Shown here piece by piece: positions 6,296 through 14,022 of a stretch of DNA of 14,137 nucleotides (positions are counted from its first letter, which is position 1; each line of letters opens with the position of its first letter). The DNA lies in contig JAITKQ010000052.1 in NCBI GenBank assembly GCA_031278295.1, positions 1 to 14,137 of the forward strand. Direction: 5' to 3'. The DNA comes from Spirochaetaceae bacterium. GTDB taxonomy: Bacteria; Spirochaetota; Spirochaetia; Treponematales; Breznakiellaceae. The position numbers and the translations under genes were made by a program. Under the pieces are notes generated by a model, which saw only the letters and a list, made by a program, of their open reading frames with translations, searched no databases and had not been told where the DNA came from.

Positions 6296-7735
6296 ATGAA
6301 AAAAATTTCAAGTTTGATTGTTTGCCTTGCCATCCTGGCGCTTGGTACGGCATTTGCGTTGGAGTTGCCGGACGCTTTGAAGTTCCCCGGCCTGACGGTA
6401 ACAGGGGATGTAAGGACCGGTCTCCTTGTGGAGGGCGCTACCTACGACACATTTGGCGAGGACGGTGTATTTACCAAGGATGCGGATGGCGAAGACAGAG
6501 AAACCGGAGCGTTGGACCCGTCCGTTCGCGCCTACAGCGACGACCTTGGCGACGGTACGCCGTTCCGCGCCCAGTTGCAGCTTGTCTGGGAACAGGACAA
6601 CCTGGGTGTAAAGACCCGCTTCCGCTACCGGCCCGATTCGTCCGGAAACTTTAACGGGACGCTTAGCAATTTGAACAACACGGTGAACAAGGCCTTTGTC
6701 TACGCCAAGCTTTTTGACGAAAAGGTCAAGGTAAGCGTGGGCAAGGGTACGGACGAAGCTTGGGCGCTGTTCTATTCAAGCTTTGCTAATGATAAGGAAA
6801 CCGCTAATACCACCGGCTTTGACGGTAAGGACGGGGTAAAGATCGAGGTAATGCCGATAGAGGGCCTCAATGTCGGCGCGTTCTACGGCACGGACAACCT
6901 GTTTGGCAAAGCGTTTAAAGGCGACGGGTTTGTTGACGGCACGGAGGACGATCGCCGCTTGGTCGTAGGCGCCAAGTACGTGAGCGATTTTTTCTCCGTG
7001 GTGGCCACCACAGCGCATAACTTTGTAGAGCCGGATATATACATTAATTCATATTTCTATGACGGCAACACTTTTGCTTATGAGGCAACACAAAATGTAC
7101 CCGCCCCCATGCCCGGTACATCCAACCTGCTGGTAGGCTTGCAGGTCAAGCCGATCGAGCCGTTGCAGCTTGATCTTTCCGTCGCGGCCGTCAACCTGGG
7201 CTCCAAAACGGTAAAAAGCGCATTTAATGGTGGTGAGGATGCACCTGGTATATTTAAGAAAGGCGATTTCAACCCCTTCTGGATGATCTTCCCCAAATTA
7301 GAGGTTGCCTACGCCGTGAACGAGCAGATCGGCGTCGCCTTGGCCGTTGCGGATATTATTATTGCCGATGAATATTACTACAAAGACGCCGACGCCACGG
7401 ACCCTGAAGATAAAGGTGTTGGCGGCCTGTTCCCGATAACGATCTCCCCCTCAGCCACCTACGCGATCAACGACGATGTCACGGCCGGTCTGGAGCTTGG
7501 CTTCAAGATCAACTCGGGTGCCAGCGATCAGTTCGGCATTGGCTTCAAACCTTCCGCCGAATTCAGCCTCGGTAGCGGAGCAACCTTCGTCGTGTTTGAC
7601 GAGCTTACATTCTGGATCAAGTCCAACGATGACGCGGAATTCATCGCTAAACATCCCTTATGGGCGCTGGGCGGTAACGGCGGCGCAGGCGGCACCACAA
7701 ACTCACTCCAGTTCGACTTTGTCTGGACCTTCTAG
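6296..7735 (+). CDS. Predicted outer-membrane beta-barrel (porin-like) protein
   Basis: A 479-residue exported protein. MKKISSLIVCLAILALGTAFA is a textbook signal peptide, cleaved before LELPD. The mature chain is rich in Gly, Asp, Phe and alternating hydrophobic stretches (VKTRFRYRPDSSGNF, KVSVGKGTDEAWALFYSS, LNVGAFYGTDNLFG, TAGLELGFKIN) and ends in aromatic Phe (FDFVWTF), as outer-membrane barrels usually do. There are no internal hydrophobic helices. Similar porin-like proteins are common in treponemes, but I cannot name a subfamily, and Msp/MOSP is not shown. I chose the ATG at 6296, not the longer open frame from 6053, because the signal peptide, AGGAGG SD and promoter all point to it. 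It is monocistronic, with its own promoter and terminator. The strong signals suggest an abundant protein. Confidence 0.78.
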   Translation: MKKISSLIVCLAILALGTAFALELPDALKFPGLTVTGDVRTGLLVEGATYDTFGEDGVFTKDADGEDRETGALDPSVRAYSDDLGDGTPFRAQLQLVWEQDNLGVKTRFRYRPDSSGNFNGTLSNLNNTVNKAFVYAKLFDEKVKVSVGKGTDEAWALFYSSFANDKETANTTGFDGKDGVKIEVMPIEGLNVGAFYGTDNLFGKAFKGDGFVDGTEDDRRLVVGAKYVSDFFSVVATTAHNFVEPDIYINSYFYDGNTFAYEATQNVPAPMPGTSNLLVGLQVKPIEPLQLDLSVAAVNLGSKTVKSAFNGGEDAPGIFKKGDFNPFWMIFPKLEVAYAVNEQIGVALAVADIIIADEYYYKDADATDPEDKGVGGLFPITISPSATYAINDDVTAGLELGFKINSGASDQFGIGFKPSAEFSLGSGATFVVFDELTFWIKSNDDAEFIAKHPLWALGGNGGAGGTTNSLQFDFVWTF

Positions 7736-7762
7736 TTTTACGGGCCCCCGGGTCGCGTAACG

Positions 7763-7793
7763 AAAAACCCCGCCGCAAGGCGGGGTTTTTTTT
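7763..7793 (+). terminator. Strong Rho-independent terminator of the porin-like gene
   Basis: CCCCGCC (7768-7774), loop GCAA (7775-7778), GGCGGGG (7779-7785), then eight T (7786-7793). Five A precede the stem, so the hairpin could also stop minus-strand transcripts coming from the gcv side. It begins 28 bp after the TAG. Confidence 0.92.
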
Positions 7794-7959
7794 GTTCAGG
7801 CCGCCGAATTCCCACGCCATCTAAGGCGCCCGGCCCTGTAGGATGTTGCGCCGGATTTTTCCATGTCACGATCCAAGAGATGTACGCAAGTGTGCCGCGT
7901 TAAACGCGCGTGTTCAGGGGTATCTTGTACGGAAACCTACATAGGGGAAAAACCAGGAA

Positions 7960-7975
7960 ACCTGATGTTTCAGGT
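7960..7975 (-). terminator. Weak terminator-like hairpin downstream of the gcv/lplA region
   Basis: Minus strand: ACCTGA (7975-7970), loop AACA, TCAGGT (7965-7960), followed by a T-rich stretch with interruptions (TTCCTGGTTTTT). It lies 45 nt beyond the rpn remnant's stop (8022-8020). The rest of 7794-8019 shows no gene. Confidence 0.35.
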
Positions 7976-8019
7976 AAACACTAAATGCGGGCGGCGGCGA
8001 TGCCTTTTTCCTTCAAAGG

Positions 8020-8370
8020 CTACATGCCCGGCCTGGCCCTCAGTCGTTCCCTTTCCTGCCTCAGCCGTTCCCTTTCCTGCCTCAGCCGTTCAGTTCCCTG
8101 CCTGAGTTGTTCAGTTCCCTGCCTGAGTTGTTCAGTCTCCTGCCTGAGTTGTTCAGTCTCCTGCCTGCGTTGTTCAATTTCCTGCTTGAGTCGTTCCAGT
8201 TTGGCGGCGCTGCGCTCCTCCGCCCGTGCCTCCATACGCTCTTCCCACGCCTTGCACTCGCCGGTCTCTTCGAATATCTTTTCCCAGTTTGCCATCTTCA
8301 TCATCATCTCCTTCACGGCTTCCCTGTCCACCGTCAGCAGTAAATCTATGTAAGCGCCCTTTACCGCGGG
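8020..8370 (-). pseudogene. C-terminal remnant of an Rpn / PD-(D/E)XK transposase-nuclease-like protein
   Basis: The frame starts right after the lplA TAG, with no N-terminal nuclease domain. It reads KGAYIDLLLTVDREAVKEM, then MANWEKIFEETGECKAW, then a charged coiled coil ending at 8020. The WEKIFEETGE segment and the following tail are typical of the C termini of Rpn-family (recombination-promoting nuclease) proteins, which are normally about 250-350 residues. The PD-(D/E)XK catalytic part is absent. A GTG at 8331 would give a 103-residue protein, but no SD is visible. A decayed copy left by deletion is therefore the simplest view. It could still be translated as a small coiled-coil protein after the gcv operon. 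Confidence 0.6.
8043..8189 (-). repeat. Seven tandem 21-bp units coding for heptad repeats
   Basis: Units begin at 8043, 8064, 8085, 8106, 8127, 8148 and 8169 and differ by one to several bases; an eighth, 8190-8210, is degenerate. Each codes for seven residues like LRQETEQ, with Leu every seventh position, as in a coiled coil. Multiples of 21 keep the frame, so copy number can change without stopping translation. Confidence 0.85.
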
Positions 8371-9315
8371 CTAGGCCGGTATAAGTTTCGCCGCCAGACC
8401 CGCGGGGCTAAAGTCCGCGCCCCTCAGCCGTTCCGCCGCGTCCATGATAAACCCGCCGTCCATCGCGTCCGAAAAAATGTGCGCGGCGGTGATGCGGTTT
8501 TCCTTAACGTCAAAACACAGCTCCACGCCGCCCCAGGGGAAGCGCCTCTCCGCCCTAAACTGGAAGCGCGGGTTTTTGCCGTACTTCCACCCCGGCGAGG
8601 AAAAGCGTTCCACCAGCCCGGCAAAACGTTTCCCCCCGCCTCCAAACAGGGCTTCCGGCGGCGTTCCGGGTATTTCCGGATCGAGGCCGTACACCTCGCC
8701 AAAAGAGGCGCATAGGCTTTTTACAAGGGCGGGGACGCTTATGTCCGCTACGATGTCGGCAAGGTTTACGATGCGGCTCCGCACGGATTGGACGCCCTTG
8801 CTCCGGATTTTTTCGGCGGACGCGGAAAGGTAGCGAGCCGCCGCGTCCATGTCCGTATGCACCAAAAGGGTGCCGTGGTGGTAAGCGTTGTTTCCGGCGC
8901 GGTAAAAGGCGTTGCCTGAGAATTTGCGACCGTCCGTCTCGATGTCGTTCCGCCCGGTCCGCCTCGCGTCGATTCCAAGTTTCTTCACGGCCAGAAGGAT
9001 CACCTCGCTCTGCCGCTCCGGACCGTAATCATCCGCCGGCACAAGAAAGGTAAAGTTAAGGTTTCCCGAATCGTGAAACACCGCCCCGCCGCCGGAAAGG
9101 CGGCGGGCAAGGAAGCCCCCGTCCCGCTCCAGTTCCTCTACGCGGCACTCGGCCCAGGCGTTCTGGTTCCGTCCGATCACCACGGTACGCTCGTTTTGCC
9201 ACAGGTAGAGGATGCAGGTTTCAGCCGGCGTATTTTCCAAAAGCCAAGCCTCCCGCGCGATGTTCCTGTAAGGCTGAGTCTCCCAGCTCCGGACCACTAT
9301 CCCGCGCCGTATCAT
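8371..9315 (-). CDS. lplA: Lipoate--protein ligase A
   Basis: 314 residues. It joins lipoate to a lysine on a carrier protein through a lipoyl-AMP intermediate. The family motif RRLSGGGAVFHDSGNLNF is at 71-88. KFSGNA at 131-136 supplies the expected catalytic Lys131, and HHGTLL is at 146-151. The N-terminal catalytic part is followed by a C-terminal domain, giving the usual size for a bacterial LplA. It overlaps the upstream gcvPB stop by ATGA (9312-9315) and is the last intact gene of the operon. The likely substrate is GcvH made from the same transcript (inferred). It has no clear SD, so coupling to gcvPB is probable. The TAG is followed in-frame by the Rpn remnant, without a fusion. Confidence 0.92.
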   Translation of the reverse strand: MIRRGIVVRSWETQPYRNIAREAWLLENTPAETCILYLWQNERTVVIGRNQNAWAECRVEELERDGGFLARRLSGGGAVFHDSGNLNFTFLVPADDYGPERQSEVILLAVKKLGIDARRTGRNDIETDGRKFSGNAFYRAGNNAYHHGTLLVHTDMDAAARYLSASAEKIRSKGVQSVRSRIVNLADIVADISVPALVKSLCASFGEVYGLDPEIPGTPPEALFGGGGKRFAGLVERFSSPGWKYGKNPRFQFRAERRFPWGGVELCFDVKENRITAAHIFSDAMDGGFIMDAAERLRGADFSPAGLAAKLIPA

Positions 9316-10766
9316 GGCGCGACATAGCGCGGCACCGGTTTCCGCGCCGCCTGTACCTCGTCAGGTCTGCGTATGACCGTACTGACCGGCGCGGCGCGGA
9401 CGCTCCCGCCGCCGGCAAGTATCTCGTCGTAAACCGAAAGGAAGGCGTCCGCCGCCTCGTCCAGCGTCTCCCTCGATTCGGTTTCAGTCGGTTCCACCAT
9501 CAACGCCTCGCGGACGGTCAGCGGGAAGTAAATCGTTGGCGGGTGCATACCCCTGTCCTGTAGCGCTTTGGCAAAGTCAAGCGCGGATACATGGTAGGAA
9601 GCCTTGATTTTTTCCAGCGAGATCACAAACTCGTGCATACAGGGGCCAGGGTAGGCGGGAGGCAGTTTGTCCCTTAGCTTTTCCATCAGGTAGTTGGCGT
9701 TTAGCACCGCGTTGCGGGCGGCCTGGGGTATGCCTTCCTTCCCCAAGTATAAGAGGTAGGCCAGCGCCTTCACCACGACAAGGAAGTTTCCGTGAAAGGC
9801 CCGCACCCGGCCTATGCTTTGCGCCCCCGCCTCAGGCGGGGGCATCGCCCTGGACGAATCGGAGGGCTTCCCGGCAAGGCAGGTCCCCGAAACGGGCAGG
9901 AAGGGGGCCAGGAAACTTTTGCAGGATACCGCGCCCGAACCCGGCCCGCCGCCGCCGTGCGGAGTCGAAAATGATTTGTGAAGGTTAAAGTGAATCATGT
10001 CAAAACCCATGTCGCCGGGACGGGCTATGCCCATTATCGCGTTAAGGTTTGCCCCGTCGTAGTAGTTTAGCCCACCCGCCTCGTGAACGATTCTGGTGAT
10101 CTCAAGGATCTTTGGATCGAACAGGCCCGCCGTGTTCGGGTTTGTAAGCATTAGGCCCGCCGTGTCGGGGCCGGCGGCGGCGGCCAGCGCCCCAAGGTCC
10201 ACGCAGCCGTCCGGCCCGGAAGCTATGTTCACCACCGAAAACCCGGCCATCGTCGCGCTGGCCGGATTTGTGCCGTGCGCGCTGTCCGGGATTATGATTT
10301 TCGTTCTACCGGCATCCCCCCTGCTCTCGTGGTATGCCCTGAACAGCAGGAGGCCGGTAAACTCCCCGTGTGCGCCCGCCGCAGGCTGAAAGTTGACCGC
10401 GTCCATCCCGGCTATCTCGCACAGGTATTGCGCGGCCAGATCAAAAACTTTTTTACAGCCCTCCACCGTGTGATCGGGCTGGAGCGGGTGGATTCCGGTA
10501 AAACCAGCAAGCGCGGCCAGTTCCTCGTTTAGCTTGGGGTTGTACTTCATCGTGCAGGAACCGAGCGGGTAAAAGCCGTCGTTCACCCCAAAGACCCGCT
10601 TCGCAAGCGCGCTGTAATGCCTGGATATCCGGTTTTCGTCCAGACAGGGCAGGCGGGCGGGCGTTTTTCGCGCAAGCTCCGCCGGCAGCGGCGCTGCCGG
10701 CACATCGCAGGGCGGAAGCACGGAGCATGACAGGCCCGCCTTGCTTTTTTCAAAGATCAGCTTCAT
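9312..10766 (-). CDS. gcvPB: Glycine dehydrogenase (decarboxylating) subunit 2
   Basis: 484 residues, one half of the split P protein. P protein decarboxylates glycine with PLP and passes the aminomethyl group to lipoyl-GcvH. The PLP lysine is Lys264 in NLHKSFSTPHGGGGPGSG. Other family blocks are GSCTMKYNPK (69-78), NFQPAAGAHGE (125-135), SAHGTNPASA (162-171) and DGANLNA (237-243). Length and motifs match a complete, functional subunit. An SD-like AAGGGGGGA precedes the ATG, which overlaps the gcvPA stop by 4 bp. It needs GcvPA to be active, and that gene is adjacent. Confidence 0.95.
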   Translation of the reverse strand: MKLIFEKSKAGLSCSVLPPCDVPAAPLPAELARKTPARLPCLDENRISRHYSALAKRVFGVNDGFYPLGSCTMKYNPKLNEELAALAGFTGIHPLQPDHTVEGCKKVFDLAAQYLCEIAGMDAVNFQPAAGAHGEFTGLLLFRAYHESRGDAGRTKIIIPDSAHGTNPASATMAGFSVVNIASGPDGCVDLGALAAAAGPDTAGLMLTNPNTAGLFDPKILEITRIVHEAGGLNYYDGANLNAIMGIARPGDMGFDMIHFNLHKSFSTPHGGGGPGSGAVSCKSFLAPFLPVSGTCLAGKPSDSSRAMPPPEAGAQSIGRVRAFHGNFLVVVKALAYLLYLGKEGIPQAARNAVLNANYLMEKLRDKLPPAYPGPCMHEFVISLEKIKASYHVSALDFAKALQDRGMHPPTIYFPLTVREALMVEPTETESRETLDEAADAFLSVYDEILAGGGSVRAAPVSTVIRRPDEVQAARKPVPRYVAP

Positions 10767-12085
10767 CGTATCCCCCCTTCAAGAAGGCTTTTTAGCATGT
10801 CAATTTCTCCTTTGGTGTTAAGCTCGGTAACGCACCAGAGGATGCGGCAGTTGGACAAGGGGTAGCCCCCCAGTATGCCGTGATCTTCAAGACGGCGCAA
10901 AGTCCTCTCGCTGTCGGGACATTGTGTAACGAATTCGTTAAAAAACTCGCCGCCGAAGACGAGGGAATACCCCGGTATGGCGGAAATCTGCTTTGCCGCA
11001 TAGACCGCCTTGGCATGACACTGCCTGCCTGCCTCGGCAAAACCCTGCTCGCCCATCACCGTAAGGTATACCGCCGCGGTCAGCGCACAGTGCGCCTCGT
11101 TGGAACATACGTTGCTGGAGGCCTTTTCCCGCCGTATATGCTGCTCCCGCGCCTGAAGTGTAAGCACGAAGGCCCTCGCGCCGGCAGAATCCGTCGTCTC
11201 CCCCACGATCCTGCCGGGCAGTTTTCTGATCAGCGGACTCTTGCAGGCCATGAAGCCCAGGTAAGGACCGCCGAATCCGAGCGGGAGGCCGAGAGGCTGC
11301 CCCTCGCCCACCGCTATATCCGCGCCCTGCGCTCCGGGGCTTTCCATGATGCCGAGCGACATCGGGTTGACGCCCTCGACCAAAAGGCCCTGTGCCGCGT
11401 GTATCACGGCGGCCGCTTTGGGGACATCCTCGATAAGGCCGAAGAAATTCGGATTTTGAAGGTAGAAGCAGGCGGCGCTGCTATCGTCCGCCAGTGCGTT
11501 CTCAAGGGCGGCCAGATCGGTCCTGCCGTCCCCGTCCGCCGGGATAAGGGTGAGCGGCAGGCCGTAGGCCCGACAGTAGCTTTGGATCGTTTCGCTTACG
11601 TGGGGGTGGGCGCAGGCGGAAACGTAAACCTTGTTCCGGCCCCGGTCACGGCACATGTTTACCCCCTCCGCCGCGGCGCTCGCGCCGTCGTAAATCGAGG
11701 CGTTGGAAACATCCATGCCGGTAAGCTCGCATACCATGCTCTGGTATTCAAAGATTGACTGCAACAGGCCCTGGCTGATTTCGGCCTGGTAGGGCGTATA
11801 GGCCGTGAGAAAACTTTCGTTGGAACAGATACGCCTGACAGCCGCCGGTATGTAGTGGCGGTAAGCCCCGGCCCCCCGGAATATAACCGGAAAAACCCTG
11901 TTCTCGTCCGCCAGCGCACATACCTTCCGGAAGGTCTCCAACTCGGACAGGCCGGCGGGCAGGAGCGTTTCCCGTAGCCGTATTTTTTCAGGAAGCGCTG
12001 CAAAAAGCTCGTCCTCCGATTTTATGCCCAAAAAATCGAGCATTTCCCGGCGGTCCGCTTCGGTATTGGGAATGTACGACCCCAT
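10763..12085 (-). CDS. gcvPA: Glycine dehydrogenase (decarboxylating) subunit 1
   Basis: 440 residues, the partner subunit of the P protein; it lacks the PLP lysine, as expected for this half. Family blocks are GAGAYRHYIP (71-80), TAYTPYQAEISQG (94-106), IFEYQ (111-115), SIYDGASAAAE (130-140), and LQAREQHIRREKASSN near residue 320. The ATG at 12085 directly follows the gcvH TAA with no gap. Its SD (GGAGG) lies in the last codons of gcvH, so the two are likely coupled. It overlaps gcvPB by ATGA. Full-length with no anomalies. Confidence 0.95.
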   Translation of the reverse strand: MGSYIPNTEADRREMLDFLGIKSEDELFAALPEKIRLRETLLPAGLSELETFRKVCALADENRVFPVIFRGAGAYRHYIPAAVRRICSNESFLTAYTPYQAEISQGLLQSIFEYQSMVCELTGMDVSNASIYDGASAAAEGVNMCRDRGRNKVYVSACAHPHVSETIQSYCRAYGLPLTLIPADGDGRTDLAALENALADDSSAACFYLQNPNFFGLIEDVPKAAAVIHAAQGLLVEGVNPMSLGIMESPGAQGADIAVGEGQPLGLPLGFGGPYLGFMACKSPLIRKLPGRIVGETTDSAGARAFVLTLQAREQHIRREKASSNVCSNEAHCALTAAVYLTVMGEQGFAEAGRQCHAKAVYAAKQISAIPGYSLVFGGEFFNEFVTQCPDSERTLRRLEDHGILGGYPLSNCRILWCVTELNTKGEIDMLKSLLEGGIR

Positions 12086-12463
12086 TTATTCCTCCGGCAG
12101 CAAGGCGCGGTACTCCGCCGCGGACAGCAGTTCCCCCTCCGCTATTCCCCCCCTTCCCCGGATCAGCCAGGCCTCGTAGGGTGACCGGTTTATCAGTTCA
12201 GGGGATGACAGCAGGGCTTCGTTGACTTCCGTAACGAAGCCGTCCAGCGGGCTGAAAATGTCGGAAACCCCTTTTACCGATTCTACATCGCCAAACGGGA
12301 CGCCGGCGCTCAGGCTGTCCCCCGCCTGGGGAAGGTTGACAAACACGATGTCCCCCAATTCCCCCTGGGCATAGTCGCTAAGCCCGATCTCGACTATCCC
12401 CCCGTCAAGGGCCCTCACCCACTCGTGGGTTTTGGTGTACTTTATGCCTTCAGGTAAGTTCAT
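12086..12463 (-). CDS. gcvH: Glycine cleavage system H protein
   Basis: 125 residues, the lipoyl carrier that moves the aminomethyl group between P, T and L proteins. The lipoyl domain is complete. KYTKTHEWV (8-16) and GLSDYAQGELGDIVFVNLP lead to the modification site ESVKGVSDIFSPLDG, with Lys64 as the lipoylated residue. The start has an AGAGGAAAA SD (12467-12474). It sits 45 nt after gcvT and abuts gcvPA. LplA encoded downstream is the probable lipoylating enzyme; LipB/LipA are not in the window. Confidence 0.96.
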   Translation of the reverse strand: MNLPEGIKYTKTHEWVRALDGGIVEIGLSDYAQGELGDIVFVNLPQAGDSLSAGVPFGDVESVKGVSDIFSPLDGFVTEVNEALLSSPELINRSPYEAWLIRGRGGIAEGELLSAAEYRALLPEE

Positions 12464-12480
12464 AATTTTCCTCTACTTAA

Positions 12481-12527
12481 AAAATTTATGGTTTGTGTAA
12501 AACAAAATTTATGGTTTTGTGTAAAAC
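12481..12527. repeat. 23/24-bp tandem duplication at the gcvT 3' end
   Basis: AAAATTTATGG-TTTGTGTAAAAC (12481-12503, 23 bp) and AAAATTTATGGTTTTGTGTAAAAC (12504-12527, 24 bp) differ by one T. The right copy contains the last gcvT codons and stop; the left copy is the gcvT-gcvH spacer. It is probably a recent local duplication, and only the right copy is coding. Confidence 0.85.
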
Positions 12528-13594
12528 GGCAGCGCGTGGATTTCCGCTTCGACAAGCCTGCCCCGCACGTCAACTTCTACGGGCGTTCCCGGTACGGCCG
12601 CCAGCGCCGCGTCCACCAGCGCCATCGCGAAAGAGCCTTTCAGCCAGGGGCAGAAGGTGCCGGAGCTGGTCTTCCCCACCACCCTTCCCCCGAAAAATAC
12701 ATCCTCGTGTTCCCTGATTATGCCCCGGCCTGTGGCGCGGAGGCCCGTCCTGACACGTGACGGCTTTTCTTTTCCGGCCAGCGCCTTTTTCCCGGTAAAA
12801 TCCGGCTTGTCCATCCTGACGGCAGAGACTAGGGCGGCCTCGAAAGGCGTTATGGTGTCGTCCATTTCGTGACCGTAAAGCGGCATCGCCGCCTCAAGCC
12901 GCAGCGTATCCCTGGCCCCAAGCCCGCAGGGGAGGATGCCCTCGTCTTTACCGGCCAGAAGCAGGCGTTCCCAGAGGTATTCGGCCTTTTCCGGCGGGCA
13001 GTAAAGCTCAAACCCGGTCTCGCCGGTATAGCCGGTGCGGGACACGATGCAGTCGACTCCCGCCACATTCCCGTTCTCGATCAGTGTGTAGTATTTTTCA
13101 GGGATGCTTTTCGAAAGCGAGGCGAGTATGGCGCGGGAAGACGGCCCCTGAAGCGCGATCTGGGCGAAGGAGTCGGAGGCGTCTTCAAAGGAAACGGAAG
13201 CGCCTTCCAGCCGCGCCTTGATCCAGGCGGCGTCCTTGTCGCGGTTCGCGGCGTTTACCACCAGCATATAGCGCTCATCGTCCATCTTGCAGACCACCAG
13301 ATCGTCAACTATGCCGCCCTCCTCGTTGCACATCAGCGTGTAGCGTACCCGGCCTATGCCCATGCCGGTAAAGTCGTTGGTCAGTATACGCTGAAGCCCG
13401 GACAAAGCGTCCCTGCCGCTGATAACAAATTCGCCCATGTGGGAAACGTCAAAAAGACCGGCGCCCTTCCGCACCGCGTTGTGTTCGGCGATGACGCCCT
13501 GTTCGTACTGCACGGGAAGCAGGTAGCCGGCAAACGGCACGATCCTTCCGCCGTGAGTCTCGTGCCACCGGTAAAGTGGGGTTTTCTTTTCCAA
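12509..13594 (-). CDS. gcvT: Aminomethyltransferase (glycine cleavage T protein)
   Basis: 361 residues from the TTG at 13594. It takes the aminomethyl group from GcvH to make 5,10-methylene-tetrahydrofolate and ammonia. Family motifs: HGGRIVPFAGYLLPVQY (14-30), GLFDVSHMGE (46-55), RYTLMCNEEGGIVDDL (84-99) with the probable catalytic Asp at 97, SRTGYTGETGFELY, and CGLGARDTLRLEAAMPLYGHEMD. Length is normal. I chose TTG (MEKKTPLYRW) because AAAGGAGG ends 5 nt before it. A GTG at 13630 would add 12 unlikely residues and has no SD. It is the first gene of the operon, behind a long leader with riboswitch features. Confidence 0.93.
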   Translation of the reverse strand: MEKKTPLYRWHETHGGRIVPFAGYLLPVQYEQGVIAEHNAVRKGAGLFDVSHMGEFVISGRDALSGLQRILTNDFTGMGIGRVRYTLMCNEEGGIVDDLVVCKMDDERYMLVVNAANRDKDAAWIKARLEGASVSFEDASDSFAQIALQGPSSRAILASLSKSIPEKYYTLIENGNVAGVDCIVSRTGYTGETGFELYCPPEKAEYLWERLLLAGKDEGILPCGLGARDTLRLEAAMPLYGHEMDDTITPFEAALVSAVRMDKPDFTGKKALAGKEKPSRVRTGLRATGRGIIREHEDVFFGGRVVGKTSSGTFCPWLKGSFAMALVDAALAAVPGTPVEVDVRGRLVEAEIHALPFYTKP

Positions 13595-13607
13595 ATCGGC
13601 CTCCTTT
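13592..13607 (-). promoter_or_regulatory. Ribosome-binding site and TTG start of gcvT
   Basis: AAAGGAGG (13607-13600), five bases (CCGAT), then TTG (13594-13592). This near-perfect SD decides the start of gcvT in favour of an unusual TTG codon. Confidence 0.85.
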
Positions 13608-13627
13608 CGGGAAAATAAACAGTCAAA

Positions 13628-13658
13628 CACCGGCCCGTCCGCCGGTTTTATGCCGGTG
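13628..13658 (-). terminator. Stem-loop between riboswitch and gcvT (candidate expression platform)
   Basis: CACCGGC (13658-13652) pairs with GCCGGTG (13634-13628) across a 17-nt loop. The following bases are T-rich but interrupted (TTTGACTGTTTATTTT). It lies between the aptamer and the gcvT SD, where a glycine-controlled terminator is expected. The loose T run makes the mechanism uncertain. Confidence 0.45.
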
Positions 13659-13670
13659 ATTTCGCATCAG

Positions 13671-13855
13671 CGCTCCGCCTGTTACCCTGAAAAGATTCTT
13701 TCCCGCCCGCTACCGGAAAATTGCCCCGCCGGTGCCTTGGTCGCGGCGGAAACACTTCCGTCCGCAAGCAAGCCTTTTCGGAGTTTCGGCGGTATCCGGT
13801 ACTTTTGATCGGGCTTTTCGCGCTTTGCCCGCGGCGGAAACCCGTTCCCTCCCGA
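13671..13855 (-). promoter_or_regulatory. Probable glycine riboswitch (one recognisable aptamer, one degenerate upstream unit)
   Basis: The downstream aptamer (about 13773-13671) has pieces matching the glycine riboswitch core. CCGGCGGGGCAA (13732-13721) resembles CCGAAGGGGCAA. A P3-like stem follows (TTTTCC with GGGAAAG). GAATCTTTTCAGGGTAACAGGCGGAG (in two parts, 13698-13673) resembles CUCUCAGG-AAA-GGACAGAG. Upstream, TCGGGAG (13855-13849) pairs with CTCCGA (13783-13778). Both units share GTTTCCGCCGCG after a GGA-GGAA core. Deviations (GC for AA in CCGAAGG; missing CAGG in the first unit) suggest a divergent tandem switch or a single aptamer with a ghost partner. The position upstream of gcvT supports the call. 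It is not confirmed by a covariance model. Confidence 0.6.
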
Positions 13856-13877
13856 ATCTGCCGCCACAACGAATTAA

Positions 13878-13906
13878 GGTATATTATGAACCGCAAAAAC
13901 TGTCAA
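13878..13906 (-). promoter_or_regulatory. Promoter of the gcv operon
   Basis: A perfect TTGACA (13906-13901), 17 bp, then TATACC (13883-13878, 4/6). Initiation near 13871 would give a leader of about 277 nt before gcvT, long enough to hold a riboswitch. Confidence 0.7.
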
Positions 13907-14022
13907 GGCGGGGGAAGTCGAATGCGGCGATTCCGGTTTCAAAACCTAAATCGTTACGTAAGCATAATTTACAAAATGGCAGTTTTGGTATGTTTTCTGA
14001 TAAGTTATTGTATTATAAAAAT

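Noticed and set aside
8043..8189. CRISPR or non-coding tandem array
   Set aside because: The 21-bp period has no spacers and keeps a coding frame giving Leu heptads, so it is a coiled-coil coding repeat.
10880..11758. Long plus-strand open frame (292 codons) opposite gcvPA
   Set aside because: gcvPA has clear family motifs across the whole stretch; the antisense frame is a shadow of its codon use.
12869..13618. 249-codon plus-strand open frame opposite gcvT
   Set aside because: The gcvT motifs are complete on the minus strand, and the antisense frame has no recognisable domain.
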